Part shown: positions 1-8,228 of the stretch, piece by piece
How positions within the stretch are numbered: the stretch's first letter is position 1
Layout of the letters: every line of letters starts with the position of its first letter
From: DASUBV01 sp036501025
GTDB taxonomy: Bacteria; Actinomycetota; Actinomycetes; Streptosporangiales; Streptosporangiaceae
Assembly: GCA_036501025.1 (NCBI GenBank)
Contig: DASYBB010000237.1
Location: forward strand, 5,304 to 69,303
Direction: 5' to 3'
Length of the DNA: 64,000 nt
Program-made: the position numbers and the translations under genes
Notes under the pieces: model-generated
Told to the model about the DNA's origin: nothing
The model's input: only the letters and a program-made list of their open reading frames with translations
The model's database searches: none

Positions 1-110
1 AAGGCGAAGATCTTCGGGCCGACCTTGGCCACGAGGTCACCGCCCCACGGGTCGTCTCGCCACGCGCCGGGCTTGGCCAGGCAGTAGGCCAGCAGCTCAT
101 CGCGGGTCAT
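1..110 (-). CDS. MmcQ/YjbR family protein (DUF419), N-terminus only
   Basis: Reading leftwards from the ATG at 108-110 gives MTRDELLAYCLAKPGAWRDD and continues with a VAKVGPKIFA stretch before the window ends. This is the typical beginning of MmcQ/YjbR proteins, small cytosolic proteins with a double-wing DNA-binding-like fold and no settled function. A GGGAGGAG ribosome site lies just upstream at about 116-123. The gene overlaps the 3' end of the APC permease by 14 bases on the same strand, so the two are probably cotranscribed and coupled. Only about 36 residues are present; the rest is outside the window. Confidence 0.75.
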   Translation of the reverse strand, partial: MTRDELLAYCLAKPGAWRDDPWGGDLVAKVGPKIFA

Positions 111-2013
111 GGGCGTCTCCTCCCGGGGCCGGCCGCGGGCCGCCGGGATCCCCGGCGGGCTGGTTGAGCAGCAGCTTGAGCCGGAACCGCAGGCGGCAGA
201 TGACCACGTTATCGGTGCCGCGCCGGATGGCCCGGTCGAGCACGGCGCCGCGCTGGTTGTACAGGACCCGGCGCAGCGGGCTCGACGGCTGCACCTCGGG
301 GATGAGCACGACGACCTGGTCGTCGATCTCGTCGTGCTCGAGCGCGCGCAGGTACTCGACGATCGGCGGCCCGAGCGCCCGGTGCCGGGTGGGCAGGCTG
401 ATCAGCGGCACGTCGGGATGCCACGCCTCCCACTCGGCGCGGAACGTCGCGTCGGCTTCCTCGTCGTCCTCGTCGTGGTAGCACACGGTGACCGCGCGGA
501 CCTCGTCGCCGAGGGACAGCGCGGCCGAGATGCCCGCCTCGGTCAGTTTCGACATCCGGGCCACCGGCACCACGACCAGCGCGGGCAGCCGCCGCGGCGG
601 GGCGGGGGTCTCGCCCAGGGCCAGCGCGGACCCGATCTGGCTGTAGGCCGACCCGATCCGCCGGAACAGCAGCACCAGCAGCGGCACGACGATGACCACG
701 AGCCAGGCGCCCTCCAGGAACTTGGTGCCCAGCTCGATGGCGAGCGCGACCAGGGTGAAGACGGCGCCGACGCCGTTGATCGCGGCCCGGCGCCCCCAGC
801 CCGGCCCGCGGCGCTGGTGCCAGTGCCGCACCATCCCGGCCTGGGACAGGGTGAACCCGACGAACACGCCGATGGCGAACAGCGGCACCAGGGCCTGGGT
901 GTCCCCGCGCGACACGATGAGCAGCAGGGCGGCCGCCACGGCCAGCACGCCGATCCCGTACCGGTGCACCTGGCGGTCGGCCCGCAGGAAGAACAGGTGC
1001 GGCAGGAAGTTATCGGTGGCCAGCAGCGACGCGAGGACCGGCAGCCCCCCGAACGAGGTGTTGGCGGCGAGCGCCAGCAGGATGGTGGTGATCATCTGCA
1101 CCGCGTAGAACACGAAGTTGTGGCCGAGCCCGGCGGCGGTGAGCTCGGCCAGCACGGTCTCCGTCGCGGTCGGCGTGACCTGGTACTTGCGGATCAGGAT
1201 GGACAGGCCGATGAGCATGGTGCCGAGGATGATCCCGAGCCACATCTCGGTGTGCTGCGCCCGGCGCGGCCGCGGGCGGCGGAACGACGGCACCGCGTTG
1301 GCGATGGCCTCGACGCCGGTCAGCGCCGCGCAGCCGGAGGCGAACGCGCGCAGCAGCAGGAGCAGGCCGATGGCCTCGGTCGCGGACGGGACCTGGTGGG
1401 ACGGGGCCACGGCCGGGTGCGACCGGATCAGGCCGGAGATGATGACGGCGAAGATCGCGACGATGAAGATGATGGTGGGGGCGATGAACAGCCGGGCCGA
1501 GTCGGCCGCGCCCCACAGGTTCGCCGCCGTGATTAAGGCCAGGATGCCCAGGCAGATCTCGACCCGGCCGCCGTACAGCGACGGGAACGCGGAGACCAGC
1601 GCCTCCACCCCGGCCGACACGCCCACGGCCGCGTTCAGGACGTAGTCGACGACCAGGGAGCCGGCCGCGACCAGGCTCGCCGACGTGCCGAGATGGGTCT
1701 TGGCCACCGCGTAGGCGCCGCCCCCGCCGGGGAAGGCCTCGATCACCTGGCGGTAGGAGATGACCAGCACGGCGAGCAGCAGGACGATCGCGAGGGTGAC
1801 GGGCAGCGTATAGCTCAGCCCGGCCGCGCCGGCCGCGGCCAGCACGATGACGATGGCCTCGGGACCGTAGGCCACCGACGAGAGGGCGTCGAGCGAGAGC
1901 GCGGCCAGTCCCTCGAGGGCGGTCAGCCGGTGGCTCTCCTCGGCCGCGTCCTCGGCCCGGTCTCCGGCGGCCCGGGCCTCCGCAGCCTGATCGCCCACGC
2001 CCGCCGCGCCCAT
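97..2013 (-). CDS. APC-superfamily amino acid/cation permease with cytosolic tail
   Basis: A 638-residue integral membrane protein. About residues 30-480 carry the twelve hydrophobic segments of the APC fold, starting with the conserved ALSSVAYGPEAI stretch and a GGGGAYAVAKTHLG motif (TM3 region) typical of actinobacterial APC permeases. The last 150 residues form a hydrophilic domain beginning LPALVVVPVARMSKLTEAG that looks like a universal-stress-protein-type nucleotide-binding domain, as in other members of this subgroup. The likely role is uptake of an amino acid or related solute; the substrate cannot be read from sequence. No convincing ribosome site precedes the ATG at 2011-2013, so translation may be leaderless or start slightly downstream. 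It overlaps the downstream MmcQ/YjbR gene by 14 bases. Confidence 0.85.
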   Translation of the reverse strand: MGAAGVGDQAAEARAAGDRAEDAAEESHRLTALEGLAALSLDALSSVAYGPEAIVIVLAAAGAAGLSYTLPVTLAIVLLLAVLVISYRQVIEAFPGGGGAYAVAKTHLGTSASLVAAGSLVVDYVLNAAVGVSAGVEALVSAFPSLYGGRVEICLGILALITAANLWGAADSARLFIAPTIIFIVAIFAVIISGLIRSHPAVAPSHQVPSATEAIGLLLLLRAFASGCAALTGVEAIANAVPSFRRPRPRRAQHTEMWLGIILGTMLIGLSILIRKYQVTPTATETVLAELTAAGLGHNFVFYAVQMITTILLALAANTSFGGLPVLASLLATDNFLPHLFFLRADRQVHRYGIGVLAVAAALLLIVSRGDTQALVPLFAIGVFVGFTLSQAGMVRHWHQRRGPGWGRRAAINGVGAVFTLVALAIELGTKFLEGAWLVVIVVPLLVLLFRRIGSAYSQIGSALALGETPAPPRRLPALVVVPVARMSKLTEAGISAALSLGDEVRAVTVCYHDEDDEEADATFRAEWEAWHPDVPLISLPTRHRALGPPIVEYLRALEHDEIDDQVVVLIPEVQPSSPLRRVLYNQRGAVLDRAIRRGTDNVVICRLRFRLKLLLNQPAGDPGGPRPAPGGDAHDPR

Positions 2014-2096
2014 GACGACTCATACAAGCACAGCCGCGGTCCGCCGGACGGCCGCCGCGCGGCTCTCCTATAGCCCGGACTCGCGGGCCCAGCCGG

Positions 2097-2333
2097 TTAG
2101 AGCTTCACTACGATGATCGCTATGATCGCCAGCACGACGGCGACCAGTACGACGATGCCCGCCAGGCGGGCAACGCTGCGGCCGGGGACCTTCATGTCCC
2201 AGGGCGCTTCGGGGTCGGCAGGCTGCTCGCCGGCGAACGCACGGAACTGGCCCGTGCTCGCGGATGAGTCGGGGGCGGCGCGGAACTCGCCGGTGGTCAT
2301 GGGCCGCCGGGGGCCTTCGTCACGCTCTGACAT
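2097..2333 (-). CDS. Small tail-anchored membrane protein
   Basis: A 78-residue protein with a hydrophilic, acidic N-terminal half and one C-terminal transmembrane segment (about residues 55-76, LAGIVVLVAVVLAIIAIIVV) ending in KL, so it should be anchored by its tail with the N-terminus in the cytosol. I do not recognise the family. A -10-like TACAGT ends six bases before the ATG, and no Shine-Dalgarno sequence is present, which suggests a leaderless message. It lies alone between the permease and the Lrp regulator, all on the minus strand. Confidence 0.6.
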   Translation of the reverse strand: MSERDEGPRRPMTTGEFRAAPDSSASTGQFRAFAGEQPADPEAPWDMKVPGRSVARLAGIVVLVAVVLAIIAIIVVKL

Positions 2334-2403
2334 GGCACGACTGTAGCGGATGGCGGCCGGCCGAACCGCCCGGTCAGCATAGATCCAGGCGAAATCGTCC
2401 AGG

Positions 2404-2868
2404 CTACTGGCCGTCGTCCGGCGGGAGCATGTCCGGCCTGTTCACGAGCCTGGACAAGACAATGACACTGCGTGTGCGGACCACGAATGGCTCGGCGCCG
2501 ATGCGCTCCATCACGCGCTCGAAGTGCCGCACGTCCGCGGCCCGGATGTGCAGCAGGGCATCGGCCTCGCCGGTCACCGTGCAGGCATCGGTGATTTCCG
2601 GGTGCTTGCTCACCGCCGTCGCGATGTCGGCGGGCGAGGTGCGCCCGCGGCAGTACAGCTCCACGTACGCCTCGGTGGTCCAGCCGAGCGCGGTGGGATC
2701 GACCCGGGCCGAGAACCCGGTGATGGCGCCGGAGGAGCGCAGCCGGTCGACCCGCCGCTTCACCGCCGGCGCGGACAGGCCGACCTGGGCGCCCACCTCC
2801 GCGTAGGTCGCGCGGGCGTCCTCGACGAGCGCGGCCACGATCTTCCGGTCCAGCTCGTCGAGCGCCAT
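2404..2868 (-). CDS. Lrp/AsnC family transcriptional regulator
   Basis: A 154-residue protein starting MALDELDRKIVAALVEDAR. Residues 1-60 form the winged helix-turn-helix (YAEVGAQVGLSAPAVKRRVDRL) and residues 65-150 the ligand-sensing RAM/AsnC domain. Members bind amino acids and act as octameric local or global regulators. The ATG at 2866-2868 was chosen because the domain begins there; an upstream in-frame ATG would add 69 low-complexity residues. A GGGGGA stretch precedes this start by about eight bases. The adjacent amino-acid permease is a reasonable target, but that is inference from position only. Confidence 0.88.
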   Translation of the reverse strand: MALDELDRKIVAALVEDARATYAEVGAQVGLSAPAVKRRVDRLRSSGAITGFSARVDPTALGWTTEAYVELYCRGRTSPADIATAVSKHPEITDACTVTGEADALLHIRAADVRHFERVMERIGAEPFVVRTRSVIVLSRLVNRPDMLPPDDGQ

Positions 2869-2947
2869 CAGCCGGTCCCCCGCAGTGCGCGCATGGCCCC
2901 TGATAATGCCATTACCCGCGCGACGCCGGGTCGCGTACCGTGACGGC

Positions 2948-3331
2948 GTGAGCAGACTCGACGGCCTCGGGAGCCGGCTCGCCGGGTGGGCCAGCACGCC
3001 GGTCCGGGCGGGCACGGCGCTGGGCCGGCCCGGCATCCGGCCGGTGGACGTGGCCGCCGTCCTGGTCGTCATCACCGCCGTCGAGCTCGACAGCGCCGTG
3101 GCCGGCGGGCCCGGCCAGCGGCCGCTGAACGCGCTGGCCTACGCGTTCGGGGCCGTGGTGGCGATCCCGATCCTGGTCCGCCACCGCTGGCCGCGGGAGG
3201 CCCTCAGCCCGCTCACCGTCAAGACGCATGTCAGCCGGGCCATGACCAAGCTGGCCGCCCGCGACCGGGCTCAGCTCGTGGCGATCGCCTACACCAGCGG
3301 CCTGGCCGCAGCCGGCGGAGCGGGCGGATGA
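2948..3331 (+). pseudogene. Histidine kinase N-terminus fused in frame to response-regulator C-terminus (deletion remnant)
   Basis: From the GTG at 2948 an open frame of 127 codons joins two pieces that normally belong to different proteins. Codons about 1-85 resemble the membrane-spanning start of an actinobacterial DesK/NarX-type sensor kinase (RPVDVAAVLVVITAVEL, then a second hydrophobic segment ending LVRHRWPREA). Codons about 88-127 are the end of a NarL/LuxR-type response regulator (SPLTVKTHVSRAMTKLAARD, then RAQLV), which is the recognition helix and tail of the HTH. The kinase core, the receiver domain and half of the HTH are missing. The simplest reading is one in-frame deletion through an adjacent kinase-regulator pair, with the join near 3195-3210. 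The stop overlaps the next gene's start as ATGA. It may still be translated to couple the AraC gene. Confidence 0.7.
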
Positions 3332-4170
3332 CCGGGATGGCTGCCCCGGCCCGCGGGCGGGCTGTCTGGACCCGGGTGAGTGCCGGGTCCGGGCAGGTCC
3401 TGGACCTGCTGCACGCGCGCGTCACCGACGACTTCGCCCCGCACGTGCACGAGCCGTTCGCGTTCGGCGCCGTGACCGAGGGCGCCGAGTCGATCGGCTA
3501 TCGCGGCGGCCTGCACTACTCGGGCCCGGGCAGCGTGGCGATCCTCGAGCCGGGCGAGCCCCATGGCGGCGGCCCGGTCGGGCCGGGCGGGTTCGTGTAC
3601 CGGGTGATGTACCCGCCAGCGGCCCTGCTGGCCGACGGCGCCGACCGGCCGCCCCGGTTCCCCCAGGCGGTGATCGCCGATCCGGGGCTCTCCCTTGAGC
3701 TGCGCCGCGTGCACGCCCTGCTCAGCCGGCCGGCCGAGCCGCTCGAGGCGGAGTCCCGGCTGGCCGCGCTGCTCGGCGAGCTGGTGCGGCGGCACTCCTC
3801 GCCCGCGGCGGCGCCCGGCGAGGTCCGCCGGCCCACGGCGATGACGCGCCAGGTGATGAGCCGGCTGACTGACCAGCTGGTCTGCCCGCCGGGGCTGACC
3901 GAGATCGCGGCCGACGCGGGACTGTCCCGCTATCAGCTGCTGCGCTCGTTCCGGGCCGAGGTGGGCATGCCGCCCTACGCCTGGCTGGCCCAGCACCGGG
4001 TCGCCCGAGCGCGGGTGCTGCTGGAGCAGGGGCACAGTCCCGCGCAGGCCGCCATGCTCACCGGGTTCGCGGATCAGGCGCACCTGACACGATGGTTCCG
4101 GCGGGTGGTCGGGATCACTCCCGGCGCCTACCGCAACAGCGTTCAAGACAGCACCCGGCTCCCCGGGTGA
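3328..4170 (+). CDS. AraC family transcriptional regulator
   Basis: A 280-residue regulator. Residues about 10-150 form a cupin-like AraC_binding sensor domain (HVHEPFAFGAVTEGAESIGY), and residues about 175-275 hold the two helix-turn-helix motifs (LTEIAADAGLSRYQLLRSFR and HSPAQAAMLTGFADQAHLTR, then WFRRVVGITPGAYR). The start ATG at 3328 overlaps the stop of the preceding two-component remnant (ATGA). Such AraC proteins with an EamA/DMT transporter directly downstream on the same strand often control that exporter; here the transporter starts about 110 bases after the stop, so I infer the same pairing. Confidence 0.9.
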   Translation: MTGMAAPARGRAVWTRVSAGSGQVLDLLHARVTDDFAPHVHEPFAFGAVTEGAESIGYRGGLHYSGPGSVAILEPGEPHGGGPVGPGGFVYRVMYPPAALLADGADRPPRFPQAVIADPGLSLELRRVHALLSRPAEPLEAESRLAALLGELVRRHSSPAAAPGEVRRPTAMTRQVMSRLTDQLVCPPGLTEIAADAGLSRYQLLRSFRAEVGMPPYAWLAQHRVARARVLLEQGHSPAQAAMLTGFADQAHLTRWFRRVVGITPGAYRNSVQDSTRLPG

Positions 4171-4280
4171 TGCTAGGTATCGCCTGGCCGGCCTATCCGG
4201 CCGGCCTGTCGGCACTATCGGCCGGAGCCTGACGGCGGTCTTTGCCGCGGGCGGCCGGCGAGCGGAAATGCGGGGTGGCG

Positions 4281-5360
4281 GTGACTCGCCGAGGCTGGGT
4301 CCTGTTCGCGGTCATGTGCGTGGTGTGGGGCATTCCCTACCTGCTGATCAAGGTGGCGGTCGGCGGCGTATCCGTCCCGGTCGTGGTGTTCTCCCGGACC
4401 GCGCTGGGCGCCGTGATCCTGCTGCCGGCCGTCCTGCGGTCCGGGCAGCTGGCCGCGCTGCGCGTGCACTGGCGGCCGCTGCTGGGCTTCGCGGTCCTGG
4501 AGATGATCGCGCCATGGGGCCTGCTGTCCAACGCCGAGGAGCACCTGCCCAGCTCGCTGGCCGGCCTGCTGATCGCGGCCGTCCCGATTATCGGCGTGGT
4601 CCTGGCCCGGCTGACCGGCGGCACCGAGCGCCTCAGCCTGCGGCGCTGGGCCGGCCTCATCCTCGGGCTGGCCGGCGTCGGGGTCCTGGCCGGCCCGCAC
4701 CTGAGCGGCGGCAGCGCCTGGCCGGTCACCGAGGTGCTGCTGGTCGCCCTCGGCTACGCCACCGCCCCGCTCATCGCGTCACGCAAGCTGGCCGACGTCC
4801 CGTCACTGCCGATGACGGCGGCCTGCCTGAGCCTGGCCGCGATCGTGTACGCCCCGGCGGCCATCGCGACCTGGCCGACGCGGCTGCCGTCCGGCCGGGT
4901 GCTGGCCTCGATCGCGGCGCTCGGCGTGATCTGCACGGCATGCGCGCTGGTCGTGTTCCTGGCCCTCATCCGCGAGGTCGGAACCTCGCGGGCCATGACG
5001 TTCACCTATGTCAACCCGGCCATCGCCGTCGCCGCCGGGGTCGCGCTGCTGGGCGAGCCCTTCACCGGTCTGATCGCCGCGTCGTTCGTGCTGATTCTTG
5101 GCGGCTGCGTGCTGGCCACTGGCTCGCGGCGCGACCAGCCCGCCCCGCCCGTCCTGCCCGCTCCGGACAGCCCGGCCGTTCCGGACAGCCTGGCCGTTCC
5201 GGCCGGTACGGACAGGCTGGCCGACTTGTCGGTTCCGGACAGCGCGGCAGCGAGCGCTGACGCCGCGGTGCAGGTAGCAGGAGTGGTGCAGGATGCCAGC
5301 GTGGCTCAGGAAGTAGGAGTGACGCGCGAATTCGGGACACGTCCGGGCGATCGGTCGTGA
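4281..5360 (+). CDS. EamA/DMT superfamily transporter with repetitive C-terminal tail
   Basis: About ten hydrophobic segments in two EamA halves (first half from RRGWVLFAVMCVVWGIPYLL, second half from WPVTEVLLVALGYATAP to LLGEPFTGLIAASFVLILGG) identify a drug/metabolite-family carrier, usually an exporter of metabolites or amino acids. After residue about 280 the membrane part ends and an 80-residue Pro/Ala/Val/Asp-rich tail follows, including two copies of an 18-bp unit at 5166-5201. I chose the GTG at 4281, which is followed at once by the RRGW start typical of the family; GTG 4275 and TTG 4242 are alternatives. A strong hairpin lies 16 bases after the stop. Confidence 0.85.
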   Translation: MTRRGWVLFAVMCVVWGIPYLLIKVAVGGVSVPVVVFSRTALGAVILLPAVLRSGQLAALRVHWRPLLGFAVLEMIAPWGLLSNAEEHLPSSLAGLLIAAVPIIGVVLARLTGGTERLSLRRWAGLILGLAGVGVLAGPHLSGGSAWPVTEVLLVALGYATAPLIASRKLADVPSLPMTAACLSLAAIVYAPAAIATWPTRLPSGRVLASIAALGVICTACALVVFLALIREVGTSRAMTFTYVNPAIAVAAGVALLGEPFTGLIAASFVLILGGCVLATGSRRDQPAPPVLPAPDSPAVPDSLAVPAGTDRLADLSVPDSAAASADAAVQVAGVVQDASVAQEVGVTREFGTRPGDRS

Positions 5361-5376
5361 CAGAGGGAATTCACAA

Positions 5377-5426
5377 GATCGTGGGAGGATCGCCCGCCTC
5401 CCGTTGTGAGTAGTCCTCCCACGATC
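5377..5426 (+). terminator. Hairpin after the DMT gene (13-bp arms)
   Basis: Perfect inverted repeat: GATCGTGGGAGGA at 5377-5389 and its complement at 5414-5426, with a 24-base loop, 16 bases after the transporter stop codon. There is no U-tract, so it is a terminator or RNA-end stabiliser by position rather than a canonical intrinsic terminator. A second hairpin with a related GATCGTG arm follows the acyl-CoA ligase gene at 36881-36931. Confidence 0.5.
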
Positions 5427-5588
5427 GTCGTCGGCTGCGAGCCAGCGGGGCCTTCGGGGCGGCTGGTGCGGGCGGGGCCGCGGGTGACGGCTCTGGGGCG
5501 CGGCGGGCCGTAAGGGCGCCTGATATTGGCGTGCGCGGGGCGGTGGGCAGCGCTAGCGTCGGGAGCGGTGCGATTCCGGGAGGCGGCG

Positions 5589-7262
5589 GTGGACCAGGCC
5601 GAGGCGCAGCGCTTGCAGCGGTCCGTTGAGCGCGAGGTGCGGGCCGGGTTCGGGGCCGATGCGGTCACCCGGGTCGCCTTGCTCCGGCACGGCGAGGACC
5701 CGGCTCTCGGCCCGGGCGAGTTGCTGGTCCGGGTGTTCATCCCGGCCGATCCGGATGCCGGGCCGCAGCCCGGCCTGGAGGCGTGGGCGCAGGCGCACGG
5801 GGCCGGGATGCGCCGGCTGCGCCGCGAGCTGTCACTGCGGCTGCCGGCGGCGCGGCTTCTGGAGTTCACCGTCGAGGACGCCGGACCGGGGACGACGCCG
5901 CCGCCGGACGGCGGCGGACCGGGGACGACGACGCCAGGGGGCGACGCCGGATCAGGGACTGCGGCCCCGGCGGATGCGGGCGGACCGGGAGCCAGGCCGC
6001 GGATCACGATGCCTGATGATCCGGCGCTGCTGGACGAGCCGATGACGGTGGCCGACATCGTGCAGGCGGTCGGGCGGCAGCTGCGGGCCAGCTACGTGTT
6101 CCCCAGCGCCGGCCAGCAGGCCGCCGCGGCGCTCGAGGCGCGGCTCGCGGCCGGGGAGTACGACGGGCTCGATGACGACGCGCTCGCCGAGCTGCTCACC
6201 GCCCAGCTCTATGAGGCCTGCGCGGACAAGCACCTCCGGGTCCGGGCGAGGCGACCGCAGCGAGGCGGGCAGCGGCCCGGCGGCCCGGTGCCCGGCGCAC
6301 CGGGAACAGGCGCGCCGGGACTGCGACCAGAGGCAGGTCCGGCGGGAAAGGGCGCAGTACCCCAGTCGGACGCACCGGAGCCGGGCGCACCGGGAACGGG
6401 CGCGCCGGGACCGGGGGCGGACGGCGGGGAGCGGCCTGGCCCCAGGGAGCGCGGCCGGGCGCGGCCGGGCCCGGAACCGGAGTTCCGGCCGATGAACTTC
6501 GGCATCTTCCGGGTGGAGCGGCTGGCCGGGAACGTCGGGTACCTGGACCTGCGGATGGTGGCGGACCCCCGGCGGGCCGGGACCGCGATCGCGGCCGCGA
6601 TGGAGCTGGTCGCGGGGACGTACGCGCTGATCCTCGACCTGCGGCGGAACGGGGGCGGGTCGCCGCACGGGGCGGCGTTCTGGTGCAGTTACCTGTTCGA
6701 CGGGCCGCACACGCACCTCAATGACATCTATGACGGCGACACCGGCGAGACGCGGCAGTTCTGGAGCCTGGCCTACGTGCCGGGCGCGCGTTACCTCGGG
6801 CGGCCGGTCTACGTGCTGACCAGCGGCGAGACGTTCTCGGGCGGTGAGGACATCGCCTACACGCTGCAGGCCCAGGGCCGGGTGCGGGTCATCGGCGAGA
6901 CGACGGGCGGCGGCGCGCACCCGACCCGGATGGTGCCGATCTCGCCGGCCCTGGCTATCTCGGTGCCGTTCGCCCGGTCGATCAACCCGGTCACCGGGAC
7001 GAACTGGGAAGGCACCGGCGTCGTCCCGGACATCGCGGTCCCGGCCGACCGGGCCTACGACGTGGCGTACGGCCTGGCCCTGCGCCACGTGCTGGCCGAG
7101 GCGGACGCCGACGAAGCTGACGGGGCCGCTGGCGCCGGCGACCGCGAGTCCCCGCCCGCCGTGCCGCCGCCGGTCGCCGACGAGGCGCGCGAGGCACTGG
7201 CCGCCCTCGACCCGGCCGCGACGCCCCAGCCGGAGCCGGAGCCGGAGCCGGCGGGCGCCTAG
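5589..7262 (+). CDS. S41 family peptidase (IRBP/C-terminal-processing-like) with an extra N-terminal domain
   Basis: A 557-residue protein. The C-terminal part (about residues 300-510) is an S41 peptidase of the interphotoreceptor-retinoid-binding type: DLRRNGGGSPHG, then the nucleophile region TSGETFSGGEDIAYTLQ, then GETTGGGAHPTR. Before it, about residues 140-215 match the helical S41 N-terminal domain. Residues 1-100 (RLQRSVEREVRAGFGADAV onward) form an additional domain I do not recognise. Two Gly/Pro/Ala linkers separate the parts; the second contains a repeated 30-bp block. There is no signal peptide, so it is probably cytosolic. Start GTG 5589 has GGGAGG five bases upstream; TTG 5526 and GTG 5568 are less well placed. 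The stop overlaps that of the convergent phosphatase gene by three bases (CTAG). Confidence 0.8.
   Translation: MDQAEAQRLQRSVEREVRAGFGADAVTRVALLRHGEDPALGPGELLVRVFIPADPDAGPQPGLEAWAQAHGAGMRRLRRELSLRLPAARLLEFTVEDAGPGTTPPPDGGGPGTTTPGGDAGSGTAAPADAGGPGARPRITMPDDPALLDEPMTVADIVQAVGRQLRASYVFPSAGQQAAAALEARLAAGEYDGLDDDALAELLTAQLYEACADKHLRVRARRPQRGGQRPGGPVPGAPGTGAPGLRPEAGPAGKGAVPQSDAPEPGAPGTGAPGPGADGGERPGPRERGRARPGPEPEFRPMNFGIFRVERLAGNVGYLDLRMVADPRRAGTAIAAAMELVAGTYALILDLRRNGGGSPHGAAFWCSYLFDGPHTHLNDIYDGDTGETRQFWSLAYVPGARYLGRPVYVLTSGETFSGGEDIAYTLQAQGRVRVIGETTGGGAHPTRMVPISPALAISVPFARSINPVTGTNWEGTGVVPDIAVPADRAYDVAYGLALRHVLAEADADEADGAAGAGDRESPPAVPPPVADEAREALAALDPAATPQPEPEPEPAGA
6291..6410 (+). repeat. Duplicated Gly-Ala-Pro linker block inside the S41 gene
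   Basis: Two nearly identical 30-base blocks (about 6291-6320 and 6379-6408) each encode PGAPGTGAPG-like linker sequence between the S41 N-terminal helical domain and the catalytic domain. The region is low complexity and likely flexible in the protein. Confidence 0.6.
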
Positions 7263-8017
7263 TCCGCCAGGCTGGCGCGAAGGGTGCCCAGGTCCGCGCC
7301 GGAGACGCCGTGGGCCAGCAGGTAGCCCTCGACGGTGCCGGCGGCGTCGCGGGCCCGGGCCAGCACGTCCAGGATCAGGGCGGGCGGGCTGGCCAGCAGG
7401 CCGGCGGTCGCCTGGCGGTCCAGGCCGGCGCGGTCCTGGACGTCGCCGACGATCGCGGCCGCCTGCGCCCCGAGGTAGCCGGAACTGAGGGCGTAGTCAG
7501 CGGCGATGATCTCGTCGGGGACACCCAGGACCGCGAGGACCAGGCCGATCACGATCCCGGTCCGGTCCTTGCCCGCGGCGCAGTGGACCAGGGCCGGGAG
7601 GGCGCCGGGGCGGGCCAGCGCGCTGATGGCCGACCCGACCTGATCGCCGCGCTCCTCGATCACGTACCGGTAGACCGGCTCGAGGCCGGGCGGCAGGCCG
7701 CGCACCTCCGGGCCGAGCAGCGAGACGAGCATGGTCCGGGCCGCGATGCCGGGCGGGCTCGGCGCGCGGTCCGCCTCGGCGGCCGTGCGCAGGTCGATCA
7801 CGGTGCGCAGGCCGTACTCCGCCAGCGCGCCGACGGCGTCCGCCCCGGCCGGGCGCAGCGAGCCGGATCGCAGCAGCGTGCGCCAGCGCGTCGTCCGGCC
7901 GCCGGCCGCCGGATAGCCGCCGAGGTCCCGCAGGTTGGGGCAGCGCGGCACCGCGATCCGCCGCTCGGCGTCGGCCGGGTCCGCCTGCGGGACGGCGTTG
8001 GGCGAGGGCTGGGTCAC
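7259..8017 (-). CDS. Protein-tyrosine phosphatase (Y_phosphatase3/SIW14-like)
   Basis: A 252-residue cytosolic phosphatase. The signature P-loop CX5R(T/S) is HCAAGKDRTG at about residues 150-160, preceded by the family start NLRDLGGYPAAGGRTTRWRT and the LRSGSL and VIDLRTAAE stretches. These proteins hydrolyse phosphotyrosine or phosphoinositides using the P-loop cysteine; the natural substrate is unknown. The GTG at 8015-8017 is chosen because upstream in-frame sequence runs into the divergent transporter's promoter region and is low complexity. It is convergent with the S41 gene and divergent from the MMPL gene. Confidence 0.85.
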   Translation of the reverse strand: MTQPSPNAVPQADPADAERRIAVPRCPNLRDLGGYPAAGGRTTRWRTLLRSGSLRPAGADAVGALAEYGLRTVIDLRTAAEADRAPSPPGIAARTMLVSLLGPEVRGLPPGLEPVYRYVIEERGDQVGSAISALARPGALPALVHCAAGKDRTGIVIGLVLAVLGVPDEIIAADYALSSGYLGAQAAAIVGDVQDRAGLDRQATAGLLASPPALILDVLARARDAAGTVEGYLLAHGVSGADLGTLRASLAD

Positions 8018-8228
8018 GAGCGCTCCGTTCCGGCGGGTGCCTGGGCACCAGGTTACTGAGCCGCCCGCCGCCGCCCCGGAGGCGGGGACGGCGTGTAGTC
8101 CGCCGGGAGTACGCCGCGCGCCGTAGGCGCCGAGCGCAACTGCCTCCCGCCGTACGACGCGCCGTCCCGGCCCGCGCAGGAGCCTGAGAACACGGAGAAA
8201 CGCCCGTGGCCCGCAGGAGATGAACACC

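Noticed and set aside
2888..2947. Earlier ATG (2893 region) as start of the kinase-regulator relic
   Set aside because: It lies in the Lrp promoter region, adds non-conserved residues, and the GTG at 2948 fits kinase N-termini better.
5377..5426. Inverted repeat considered as an insertion-sequence end
   Set aside because: No transposase or flanking target duplication, and the related hairpin at 36881-36931 also follows a stop codon, which fits an RNA element.
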